Positions 47,231 to 59,460 of a DNA stretch of 64,000 nt are shown piece by piece. Where the stretch lies: positions 54,056,580 through 54,120,579 of the forward strand of contig NC_031774.1 of NCBI RefSeq assembly GCF_001522545.3, in the 5' to 3' direction. The first letter of the stretch is position 1; each line of letters starts with the position of its first letter. The notes beneath the pieces were generated by a model, which saw only the letters and a list, made by a program, of their open reading frames with translations, did no database searches and was not told where the DNA came from. Both the position numbers and the translations under genes were made by a program. Origin of the DNA: Parus major (Eukaryota; Chordata; Aves; Passeriformes; Paridae).

Positions 47231-50200
47231 CTGATGGCTTCACTGCCTTATAAACATGATAAGGGTCCCATGGTGTCTGTGTGCTTACATAAGGGCTGGA
47301 ATATACAGCACTGGCACAGCAGGTCTCCTCCTAAAATCAGATCTGCTTCCTTCAAGTAACTGTGTGGAAAAGACCAGAGAGGCACAGTCCTGAGCAGGTC
47401 TGGAGCTCTCTGCTTCAGTCTGCTGCTGGTGCAGGAGCTAAACTCACTATGAAGTTCCAAAAACCGCTGTGATCACTTAAAATGAGAGTGATGATTTCCC
47501 TCAATGACTCAAAGGAAATCAGGCAGGTGAAACCCTGTGAGTGAGGTCCTAATTCATCAAAGTCTTTCCCCACAGGTCAGCGTATGGTCTACACTAAAAT
47601 ACCAATATCAACCAGATAATGATGTATGTAATGTTGAGTAAGAGCATTTTTTTCCCAGCTCTGTGCCCATGCAAATGGACAGACCCATGAGAAAACATCG
47701 CTGAGAGCTCCCCAGCCTTGCTTGTCATGAGACAGCAGGGACTGCAGTGACAGAGCTTGATCCAGTTTGTCAGACAGGCTTTTTTCCCTGGCAGCCAAGC
47801 CAATAAAGCCCAAGGCCCACATGCAAAGCTGCAGAGAATCTTTTCTGGACTAGGTGGTCACGCCACAGTGGTTTGGAGCTCCAGCTCCCCTGTGGCACCC
47901 AGTGCAAACTGCTGCTGGGCAAAGAGAAACTGTTGCTGTGTAATCTTAGTTGCTTTTTGTCATACTTTCCACATTGGTTCACATCCTGTTCTCTTTTCAC
48001 TGTAGCTCTCTTCTCCCTGTCTCTTCCAAGCCTGATGCCCTGCCAGGATATTTCCTCTGGAAATCTCCCTGCCTGAGTCCCTGAGTCTGCCCGGGATGAG
48101 GGTACACAGTGACGTTTATTTGCCACAGGGCATCAGGGCTTGTGGCTCTGGTTTGCTCCTGCTTGCCTGCACATTCCCTCCTGGGATAACAGTATTGTCT
48201 CAAGGAGTGGCTGGCGTAGGTAGGGGATCAGGAAACTTGTTTGGTCATGCTGTAATCAGAGCAGGAACTCTCTTATCTGCTCTTATCACGCAGTGCTGCA
48301 GTGCAGCTTCCCCAGCAGAGCGGATCCTCCGGGACCCTGCCAGCGTGGGACCAGCGACACGGGCACAGCATCGCTACCCAGACATGGATCAGGCTGTCCT
48401 CCCTGTGCTGACAGCCGTCTTCTGCTTCCCTGAGGATCCCTTGAAAGCATGGAGAGAAGGGAGAACTGCAGGGGGAAGCCTGTGCATTCATTGCAGCTCC
48501 AGATGTGAGGCCAGCTGCTCCCTTCAAGCAGCACTACATACAAAAACTGGACCTGGTCATGTTGGAAACCCCAGGGAAGGGGTTTACATGAGTCTGCCCA
48601 GGGAGCATCAAAATGCCTTGGCATGGGACACTTGAGAGAGCACCCATCAGCCAGGATCTGCCTATGTTGCCTTAGCCTACAGCCAGCCTTCCTGTGCTCA
48701 CATCATCTCCTTAGGAGTGAGCTTGGAGAAAGCTGAGACAAAGTCTTGGACTGCTTGAGGGATCCAATATACGATACAAACTGCACCACAGTGTATTCTA
48801 CCTCTTCAAATCCTGCCTGGTGCTGCCTGCCCAGTTCCTGATCAGGAGCTGCAGCCCTTGGACAGAAGGTGGCCTGTTCCAGGCAGTGGCAATCAGGAGC
48901 AGCTAATTAACCCAGGCCATATTTGAAATAATTGTTATGTGAAACACCACGCTGGTTAGTGCATGCCCCACTCTGTGGTCAGTTGTCTCCTGCTGCTCCT
49001 GGGCAACCAGGGTTTGGTAGTGCTTCATCTGAACCTCTTTTTTTCCATATGGAGGGGTTGTGAAGATGAAAGCTCCCCCTCTGAGATACACCCAGTGCTT
49101 CCCTGCTGTCAGCTCCATGCACGTGTGACATGATGAGGCAAGAGAATGAAACAGGAGTGGGAATTTCTGACGGCATTTGAGCAGAAGGGGAGGTTGGTCT
49201 TTAGAAACTCTGGGTTCAAGCTTGTTTCTGTGCTGCCTCTTCAGAGGAAATGATTCCAGATTTTTCCAAGCCTCTTAGAAAAAAAGCTGTTGAGCTCAGC
49301 AAATGTATTTCAGTGTTTTGCCTCAGACCTTTCTCACTGTGAAAATACCGTGATATTCAAAAATACAGGGACAAGCCAGCAGTTGCAAGCTTTGTGCTGG
49401 GTCCAAGTATGGACAAACTGACCTGGGACTGTTGCTGCCATAGCACCAATTGTATCTTCCTCCCTTTGGTACCCCTGGGGCTGTTGTGCCTGACAGCATC
49501 TTTATGGACCTCCCCCAAATCCAAGAACAAACAGAGTTTTCCATCATGTGAGGACTGCTGTGATTTATTGCAGAATAATTTATTTAAAATGTGTGGAAGA
49601 ACTGTCAGGATGGAGAGAGGGGGTCACAATGTCCTGGACAGGGACTGAAAACAAATGGGACAGGAGGTTTTAGTACAGAGGTGGGACATTAAAACAGTAC
49701 AGGTGCAAGGAATAAGCCTTAGTTCAGCAAAGCAAGGCCTGAAACCTGCAGGGTTCAGGTTTGGGCTGCAGGACTGAACCCAGTAAAGCAAGTAAAATAT
49801 TGCAGAGGAGCAGGCAAGGACTGTCGTGGAAATGAAAGCACCACTGGTTTTTTGCCTTCTTCTCAGTGTACTGCAAGGAGCATCAACAGCTAAGCTGCAT
49901 CTCATGGGCTGGTCCTATACCTGAGGCATTGCCAGCATCCACAGGTCCATCTTGTCTATTATTTTACAAGAAATCAGAGCAGCTCTTCACCAGATGGAAA
50001 CCCTCTGCTTGTTCTTGGCTTTAGGGCCAGAGGAACGCTGTGGGCTGGCTGGGCCAAGATTGAATGTGTTTGTACATTCCCTCCCCTTGTAGGATTGAAG
50101 CCCTGTCAGCCCAGTGATGGATGCACTGCTGAGCCAGTGTATCTGATAGCCACAATCATTAACTGCATTGTTGGAGGGTCAGGGGTTGGAGAGCCAAACA

Positions 50201-51296
50201 CCATCCCTGCTCCAGCTTTTGTAAGGTTCCTTTGTGGCACTGTGTGTGAGCACAAGCCGTGTGGGCAGGGAAAGCCACTGCCAGGCCCTGCCATCGAGGC
50301 TGGGCCACAGGGGGACGTGGGGAGCAAGGGACGAGCTGTTTGCACAAGGGTGGGGAGAAAATCGCAGGGCTTGGCTTGCACAGGCAGGGATCTGCCCTCT
50401 CTTTGGCAATGAATGCAGGGTTTCACCACACTCACATCTTCATCTGCCTTTCCTTTCTGTGGAAGGAGAAAGGGCACTGTGGTTGAACTGGCTTCCACTT
50501 CTCTTCTTCACTGCCCTCCCCCTCCTTCTCTGGAAAAGGTCATTCATGGGCCTCTCTCCTCCCTTCATCAGGGCCTCCCTGCAATTTCTTTCTCTCACAC
50601 ACATGCCCAGGATCTTTTCTGGAGAATTGCCCTCCATTGACTTAGGTCTGATGCACAAACACGTGCAGATCCCAGGGAGGCTGTTACTTTCCCAGGCAGA
50701 TGTCTCCAAGTGTTAAAAAAATAATCAGCTGCAAGCTGGGATGCTCCTATTCATCCTGGAGGGCAAACTGCAGTGGAAAGAAAGGGATGTGACTGTCCCC
50801 TGGCTCTTTATGGAGGGTCTGTTTCTTAAGAGGCTATTGAACCAGATTCAATGCACCACTGAGGCATCTAAGAGGGGATTTAGGGACTTAAAATTTGCCT
50901 GTGGGCACCAGTGCACACTTTGTGAACAAATGGCTGGGATCCTGAAAAGGTTATCAGGCTGACAAAAGAGGGGGAAGAAGCAATCAACTCACATTGGGGC
51001 AGAAAAGAGAGAATGAGAACAGGACAATATGGCAGCAGGATGCTCAGGTGGGCCCAAGACTGAGAGAAAAAACCCAGTGATGAAATTCCTGAGCACAGAC
51101 ATGTGCTGCCCAGGAGCTTTGGGAAAGACACTGGAAAAAGTGTAGAGGGAAAATGTGTGATATTAAGTACATCCACTTCAGTGACTAAAAATACTTTTGC
51201 TCATTCTTCAGTGTCACAAGAAGACATTTTTGTCATAGCTTATTTAGACAGCTGCCTGCAAATAATCAGGTTGAGTCCTATTCTGTCAGTAACATT

Positions 51297-51352
51297 AAAA
51301 AAAAAAAAAAAGAAATAAAAAGAAGAGAAAAGGAAAGGAAAATAAAAGAAAA
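51297..51352 (+). repeat. A-rich / GGAAA simple repeat
   Basis: A run of 15 A is followed by AAAGA and GGAAA-type units up to about 51352. No direct repeats flank it. Confidence 0.85.
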
Positions 51353-51488
51353 TGCCATTCCTTAAATAAATTCAAATTTTCTGTGGGAACATGGAGCTTT
51401 CAACCAAAAGTGACTTTGCAGGAAGTTGCACTGGCACTTTCATGCCAAGGTCAAAATATTATCTCAATCTTTTCTAAAAGCCTTCTTC

Positions 51489-51520
51489 TTTTTTTTATTA
51501 TTTTTTTTTTTATTTTTGAA
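51489..51520. repeat. T-rich low-complexity tract
   Basis: Two long T runs separated by ATTA. It lies about 140 bp right of the A-rich tract at 51297-51352 and could form an A/T stem with it. Confidence 0.75.
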
Positions 51521-53817
51521 ACAACTTTTCATTAATTTTTAATGCATATTCTCTTATAAACAGCAGTGTACTTCAGAAAACACTAAGTCTGGAATAAGGA
51601 GCATTGATTGTATTGATGGAAAATGTTTTGACATTTGAAGTCCCACTTGTACCTTTCCAAGGAGATTTCAAACTCTTTTTTAAAAATTATGTTTTGGTTT
51701 GGAAACAATATTTCCAACTCAGATAGATTTCAAAATCACCTAAATTTATGTCCCTGTACACTGTCAACAAAGGAAATTGTCATCCTGTGTAATTTTACTC
51801 ATTTCTCCCACAGACCTGTGAAATGTGTCATCACCAGCACTGCTGCCAGGCAGAGGGACAAGGAGTGGCAGAGCTGGCAGAAAGCCACTTATGGGTCAGG
51901 AGGAATGGGAAAGCCTTTGAGAAAAAAACAAACATCAACCACTCCCAATCATGGACATTCTTAAACTTAAAAGCCACAAGTATCCAAACTGAGGACAGAG
52001 GGCTCTTGTCCCTGCTGCAAATATATGAATATCTCTGATTGCAGAGAGAATTCCTTGTGGAATATGTGTGAGAAAGGTGGAAGGCAGCAGGGTGCAGAGA
52101 CCCTGTGAGCATCCCTTGGAGAGGAGGGTGCTGCAGGCAGCAAATTCTCCAAGTTCTTTCCAAACAGTGCTCCAGGCTGTTTGTGGTCTGGGCTCTGGCT
52201 CAGGAGGGCTGTGCTACCATTCTGTGGCTGTATTAACCCTGCTGCTTGGTGACCTTTGACAGGAGACAACCTGGCTGCAGTCCCTGGGGAGATGCAGGCA
52301 GAAATGGAAGCAGGAGATGGCTGGAGAGGGACCCAGGAGATAGAAATTTTCATGTCACAACACAGCAAGGATTAAAAACTGCTGAAAAGCAGAATATTCA
52401 GAGGTATTTTTCTTCAGATGCTTCTGGAGTGGCTCTACTCCTAGAAATGTCACTGAGAAGCCTCACTGCAGGCTGTCCAGCATGGTCACAAACTGGAAGG
52501 AAGTGACTCTGCAGGGAGGATAACAACTGAAGGACAAGTGCAGGCACACAGAGGAAATCAAATTAGAGGGGATCCAAATTCCTGGGCTGTGGAACACTTG
52601 CCAGACAGGTTCTCTCCTTTACACCTCCAAAATCTGAGGGCTTTCCATGAATACGGTGTCTGCACGCCACAATGTTTGTCAAAGAAATGCCCATGCCAGG
52701 GCTGGTCCCCATCAGCAGTGCAGAGCTGGGTGCTGGGCATGCTCTGAGGCCAAAGGCAGGCTGCCCATCCCTCCCTGACAGCTGTCTCCAGACCCAAACA
52801 TGAGCCCAGGCCTAGGGAGCAAGCCTGGGAACATTTCTGTGTATGGGCAGAAGCCAAGCAGGTGCTCTCAGACCTTGTCATTCATCAAGAACTCAGCTTC
52901 TGGATAAAATGGGGAAGGCAGAAGAAGCTGCACTAAAAGCTGGGTTTATGCAGTGAGTTTTTAACACATTTTCCTCTCCAGTGCCTTTCTGTCCTGCACA
53001 AAGAGCCCTTTAGCCCTTATTCAGCAGCTGGATGGTGTCCCAGTCCCAGTGCAGATGTGTGGGCTCCAAATCCTCTGCACTTGACTCCCCATTTGGGAAA
53101 CCACTGAGGTCACTTGGGAAACTCAGCACCTGGAGGATTCAAAACTGTGTCTGACTCAGAGGTGCAGGAGCTGCTGCCATGAGCTTGGTTTGTGAGATGA
53201 CTACATACAACATCTCTGACATGGGAGCTGATTAATGCCACCCAGGCCATTGCTGAAGTGTTTGCTGAATCACCTCTCTCCTTTACCCAAGATGGGTGTT
53301 TTAAAAATCATTTGTTACTCATATGGGAGACAAGTTTGTCATGTTTGCAAGCCATAGGCTGCTCTGTGGCATCCAAACAGCTTTGCAGGAGAAGGCTTCT
53401 TGGTCTCCTGTCCAGATTGAAAGCAACAAGTATTAAATGTTTCTTCTTCTGAAAGGATTCACAGCCAGGTGAGTATTCCTGTGCAAAGACTTTATATTTT
53501 AAAGGAGGAATGATTTGATAACCCAACAGACGTCACACAATTCACCCTTTCAGTAACAATATTTTGTGGATTGATGGATGAAATGGTGAAATGTTCCTCA
53601 CTGGAGTCAGTCAGCTGTGGGCAGAGGATTCTTAAATTGTCACCTGAGACCCAACACTGCACAGAGGGCAACAAAACACTTCCAACCAAGCTAATAATTC
53701 CCAGGAAGGAATTTGTTTGGTGAATGTGAGCAAGGTCCCTGAGAATTCCTTAGAGTTATCAACTACAGCCTTGGGTTTTTCTTGGCAAGTTGTGGGTGGA
53801 GAGTTTTGTTGGGGTGC

Positions 53818-53839
53818 TTTTTGTTGTTGTTGTTGTTGT
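53818..53839. repeat. GTT trinucleotide microsatellite
   Basis: About seven TTG units directly after a T run. Short and likely stable. Confidence 0.9.
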
Positions 53840-56329
53840 GATGAGAAATGCAGGGTGTGGCCTAAGTTTGAACTGAATAAAACTTGACAGAGGGCCTGCA
53901 TTGAGACAGAACTTTCTGTAGCAGGAAGGATAATTCAGTGAGGATCAATAATTGTGTCCAGGGAATAGGAATAGGTGATGAACTGAGCTGCTAATTTTTC
54001 TGTCCTAATAGATACCAGGCCAGGCACTAGCTGGTCAGAGAGCAAGGAGCTTTTCTCCCTGACCTGGGTGGAAACCACCAGTGTTCCTGGCTCTCCTCCA
54101 CCCCAGGCAAAGCCAAAGGCACATGGAGGTGAGTGTAGCACTTGGGTTTTGCTTGGGATGAAGGGGAGCTGGAAGGTGTCTGCCCACTCTGAACACCAAA
54201 CTGAACACAGAATGAAGGCTGCATGTGGGGGCTTCCTTTTGGTGTTGAGCTAAGAAACACAGGGAAAGGAGACCTCTTTCTCCAGTGAGCAGTGCTGGCT
54301 GTCAAGTCCTACATCTTGAACTTCCTCACCCTAGTCTTCTCATAGAGATTTAGGCCCTAAAAGCACCAATATAACTATGCACAAACAGTCAGATTCTAGA
54401 TGGAGAGACATTGTTCCTCCAGCATTCAGGTGCTGTTGGTGTTTTTATCCTTTTCCTTTTTAGTGGCATTAGAAAAGCCCCTCTACTAATGCTTAGAGCC
54501 TGCTCCACCTTCAGTGTTGAGTCAATGCCCCTCCTTCCAGCATGGACTCAGAACACCACAGCACTGTCATCAAACCTGTCTTGGCTGGTCAGGGATAATG
54601 TCTGAGATGCCAACACCCACATCCAGTGAACTACTGGGCCCCAGGTATTTTCTCTGCCCCCATGTTGTATTTTCATCACATTTATCAAGTCATGCCATCT
54701 TTGAACAGCACATGGGTATTTTGTCAGGTTCCACATAAGATAAAAAACTATCTTTTCTTTCCATCTTTTAAAACCCATTGTTTGTTCTTTATTCATTTCC
54801 TGTTGCTGATTGAATCTGCTGCAGAAATGAGCCGTTGCATGGTGGCTCCTCTGAGCTCTTGGAAGAACCTTGCACTTGGGCACCATCCCACAGAAACCGT
54901 CAGCTCCTCATCCAGGGTGGCCACCTCCCTTGGAGATGCTTGCACAACACCTGCTGCCCATAGAATCTCAGACATAGGAGGTTCTTATCCCAAAGTTTGG
55001 TCACAGGCCCTTTCCAAAGCCTGAGGAAAGGATGAAACATCCTGAGTTTTGGAAACCCTTTGTGGGAGACCAGGTTTCTTCTGATGCTGATTGGCAGGGA
55101 TATATGCTTGCCATCATGGATGCAAGAGGCAGGGGAGAAAGGCAGATCTTAGAGGCTTAGAGACTCCTTAGTTTTAGCAAAGAGGATTGAGAGACAGCCT
55201 GATACATATGCTTTGAAGAGTTGAATATATTCAGCTCTTCTGGAATCTGCAACATTACCAAGGCATAGAAGGACAAGGATTTTTGAACCAGAAGGAAAGC
55301 ATATGAGTTAGCAATGTTGATGATCTGGTTCTGGGACAAAGAGAAAGAAGTTCTCCATCTCCCAGCATCTTCAGAACAACATGAGGTTCAGTGAAACAAG
55401 TTACTGTGTTCTAGTGACTGAGCTCAGTGACCTGTGTAAATCCAGTTTTAGCAATTCCTTCTGGCCATAAACACTGCAACTCTGCTGGTTCTCACAGTTT
55501 ACCAGTGGGAAAGGGCTGAATTTGGTAAACTCAGACATAAATGTCACCTGCTATATTTATACAAACCAGTGCAGCTCTCTCCTTGTAGGGCAGCAGCCCT
55601 GTCCCCATGTGGCAGCAGTCACTCATCAAAGACTAGCAGCAAGTCTGGGATGGGGGGACAATCCCTGGCAGCATGGCTGGAAGCTGTCCACAGCTGTCTG
55701 GCTGTAGTGGTGGTGCTGGCACCCCAGACTGGCCTCTCCACTCCCGAGGAAGCTCAGAGGCAGAGAGGGAGGGTTCTGTGCTCCCAGAAAGGAGTTTGCA
55801 GGAGGTCCAGTCTTGGCAGCATCCTGAAGCATCCAGCCAGGAGCCTCACACAGAGGGCAGTGCTGCTTCTGAAGACAGCAGATAAACAGCATTCACATGG
55901 CTGTGACCAGATCTGATGTTGCTCTGCTTCATCTCACATTTGAATAAATGCAGTTCTTAGAAAACCCAGAGAGACCTAAGCTTTACCAGCCCACTGACCC
56001 CTGAAATACAAAAAAAATCCAAATGAGGTAAAACCCTGCAAGAAATACAAACTTTGAAACTCCCTAAACCCACTTTGGTTACAGACTGTTGCTCTTGCAA
56101 GACAGAAGAGAATTTCCAGCTTTCATCTGGAATTCAGCTTTACCTCCTGCACAGGAGCCCTGGGTACCAGCCCTCTCTCTGTTCCCTGCAGGTAACACAC
56201 TGTGCAGCCAGAAATGCTGCTAACCCACTTGGGTTTCAGCACCAGTTTTCTGTGAGACCCATGGTATTAACCAGGCCTCCTCTGCAAGGATCTTGAGCGT
56301 GGAGGGTAATGCAGGAGCTGTGAAACCCA

Positions 56330-56620
56330 TCGGGGAGAGTAACCAGAGCAGCAGCATCGCTATGGCGATGGAGATAAGGGGCAGCTCTCACACCACAGCT
56401 GATGAGTGACATGGTTTCCAGCCCTTTCAATGCCTTGAAGTGTTTTCCTCCTTGACTCAAACTAGAAGTACCACAACTTTAAAACAATTAATATCCCTTA
56501 GAGGACAAAAGAACCCGAAAAAATGGCAATTTTTCCTTCTATTTTTAAGCCTCGCTTCTCCACAATAGCTCCAATATTTCACTCCTGACTCAAAGGCAAA
56601 GTCCGAGGGAGCAGGATATG
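56330..56620. promoter_or_regulatory. Candidate non-coding element with RFX-like palindrome and GATA site
   Basis: ATCGC-TATG-GCGAT (56356-56369) is a perfect-armed palindrome of RFX X-box type. GAGATAAGG (56371-56379), a good GATA site, follows two bases later. The rest of the block has AT-rich segments and scattered CpGs. It is unique sequence. Function is inferred. Confidence 0.3.
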
Positions 56621-56962
56621 CTGTAGGGTATCTCTCTTGCCACACTATTCGTGTTATTTTCAAGTTCCTCTCTCCAGGGTTGATCTTGGCAGCAGATCAC
56701 AGCGCTGGTGCAGCACAATGTAAACTGGAGCCATTGTTACTCCATCTCCAGCTCCTCATCACTGCAACAACATTTCCCCACACGCCTCCCTGCAAATTGT
56801 TGCATGTCCCATCCTGCTTCCCACCCCCCTCCAAAATCCATTAGGCTGCTGCTGTTCAGCTATTCCTCTAGCCCCCTCAGAGGCACTGAAATAAAGTGGT
56901 TTCTCTTTGCTGGCTGACATTGTGCAGGTCTTTGAGAGCAGGTCTCAGTGACAGCAGTCACA

Positions 56963-56995
56963 CAGACAGACAGACAGACAGACAGACACAGACAG
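56963..56995. repeat. CAGA tetranucleotide microsatellite
   Basis: About six CAGA units followed by an imperfect CACAGACAG end. Preceded by a related ACACAG stretch. Confidence 0.92.
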
Positions 56996-58394
56996 GCTGT
57001 GCTGCTGGGCTGCCCCATGTTCCATGTCATGTGCACCAAGCAGGCAGAAGAGGGTAGTAGGGAAGTGGGCAGCCATCAAAATGGCCTTAAATTGCTTCAT
57101 TTTCTTCCTTCACCTGCTGAAGGTGCAGTTGTGAGTGTGGTCAGGGGCTGAGGAGGGAGCCCTCCACACGGGATCAGCCTGTTGTGCTGTCTGAGGAGCG
57201 AACCAGGGCTTGGATCAATACAGCCAGGTGGCTTTGGCTGATGGAGCCAAAGGATGAGCTGCAATGTCAACAGAGAGCTCAGGGCCTCCATCTTCATCAC
57301 GGGGGACTGGTAAATGGCAGCTGCTGCTGGGACTTTTCCTTACAACTTTGAGGCCTTGATACACATAAATATGATGTACATATGTGTGTGCATCTGTGCT
57401 CACTCTGCCAACAGCACAAAGCCAAAGGGCACTGCACAGGATCAGCACGATGCTGAACCTCAGCTGACCCACGTTGCTTGATGTGGCTGCTCGGTACCCT
57501 GGCCCCAGCAGCTGCAGCAGAAGGAGGCTCCACCAGCAAACTCAGCCCCATCCCCACAGAACTCCTCAGAGCCACGCTCTGCCCACACTCTGCTGGTGGA
57601 TGGCACCCAAGATGGGCTGGGAGCAGCGATAAAGTGACGTCTGTGGGAGTTCACCGCCAACTTCAGTGAAACAGGATCAAGTCTTCAGTCACTTGGCAAC
57701 CTGCTTTATCAACCTGAACTTGTATCTCTCTCTGTTGCTGTTTTTCCAAGGGCTATTCATGGTTCAAAGCTGTAGACAATGCTGTTCCTTTCTTCACTCA
57801 CTGCCACCTAGTTATCTCTGGCAGAGTGTAACTCTGGAGAGAAGCAATTTGAGAGAGGAAATAGATTGGAGATGGAAATAGCATGGAAGATACAACAAGG
57901 ATTTGACTTTCTTGTTTCTATCTTATTCAAGATTATGTTTCCTGACTGAATCCCTGAAGACATTTGAGTTGTTCTAAAAATTATGAAAGGAACAAAAGAA
58001 TTTTTTTTCATGCACATTTCAGAGAATCCAGAATGATTCTGCTGATTTCCAAAGTGAAGAAGTGGGAAATGGGGGTTGGCACTTGGCCCTTGGCTAAAGC
58101 ATGAGGTATAGGGAAGGCCCAGGGGCCTGGAGGAAACAAATGTGTGTCCCAATCAGATAAATATATGGGAACATTTCTGTCAGCATGCCAGTCCACAGCC
58201 CTTTGGAAAATTCATCTTGGTCTCTGCAAACATTCCATTTCATAAAAATTCAGTAGGTGGACAAAAAGTTATAGAAAGTGAAAATTCTGCAAATAATACT
58301 GTGACAGGACAGAGTTTTGTTTAAAGAGATGCCAAAGCCATAGGTTTCAAACCTTGGGTGTGCTCCTGTTCCTTGGAAGTTTGCTGGATCAGCT

Positions 58395-58450
58395 CATCTG
58401 CATGGTGAGGAAGTTTTTCTTCTTGTCCTGGGCTTACCCTGAGTTTCCTA
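58395..58450 (-). repeat. Possible CR1 scrap
   Basis: 'GGTGAGGAAGTTTTTCTTCTTGTCCTGGGCTTACCC' resembles the CR1 antisense box 'gtgaagaagtttttcctgatgtccagcctgaacc'. No flanking CR1 boxes were recognised, so this is weak. Confidence 0.35.
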
Positions 58451-59339
58451 AGTTTACACCAGAATTTGGCTCAGGAGCTCTCACATGCTTCATTCATGGA
58501 AAGGTGCAGTAAAACAAGTGCACACAAACCCAATACAGTTTTTGTAGAAAGGATTTTGCAATCTGGACAAAACTTTTCTTGAAATACTAAAGTCGTCCTC
58601 CCATGGGTGAATCTGATTGGATTGATTTGATATTCTGAAAAAAGGTATACATAGACATCAGTTATATAAGTTTGCAGTGAATTAACAAAATTAATGAAGA
58701 ATGAACAGAATAAAAAAAAATTACAGGAAAGTTTTAAAAACAATAACCTTGAGAAAAAAATATTTAAATCCTGTTTTCCCCTACTTATCTGACCTGCAGA
58801 AATTAAGGCTAAAAGGTCACATACACCCCAGGGGGATGGTGCAGTGGCTCTGCTTGGAGCAGTTCCCTGAGGATGGAGAGTGCTCAGGGAAGCATCCCAT
58901 GGGCAGAGATCCCTCCCTGCCCCAACTCCTGGGACACTTGCACTGGCCAGGACAATGGGGTACAAAGTGGCACCAAGACATGAACCTATCCCCTCCTGGG
59001 GCAGTGTGTTGGAAAGTCTCTCTGAGAGTAGATCTGAGAGTAGCAGAGCTGCCAAAATGCCCAAACTGAAACTTTCTGACTATTTTAATCTAATCCAGCA
59101 TGATTGTAAAGCTTTTTCCTGCTTGATCCTAAATGGATTTTCAGGTAGGGAAATTTATGAGAAGTAAACAGCTAGAGTTAAATAAACACTTGCAGGCCTC
59201 TGCCTATCCTGGCAGGGGACAGGGAAAAAAAAGAAAAAGAAACCTGACAGAAAATATTAGCAACAGATTTTTAACAGGTGGAGGAATTATCTATGTATCT
59301 AGGAAAGAAAACAAAACAGGCACTCCTAAATCACCAGCG

Positions 59340-59460
59340 CTGATTTAAACATGAGCTTTTAAATATAGTGTGTGAGCAGCAAACGAGTTCTAATTGAGGA
59401 GAGCTTGTAAACAAACAACAGCTTTCATCTGCAGCACCACGTGCGATATGGGCCCTGTGC
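59340..59460. promoter_or_regulatory. Candidate non-coding element with forkhead-like site
   Basis: TGTAAACAAACAA near 59407 fits the forkhead consensus TGTTTAC/GTAAACA in tandem. TTCTAATTGAGG precedes it and CACGTGCG, an E-box, follows near 59439. Unique sequence; function inferred. Confidence 0.25.
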
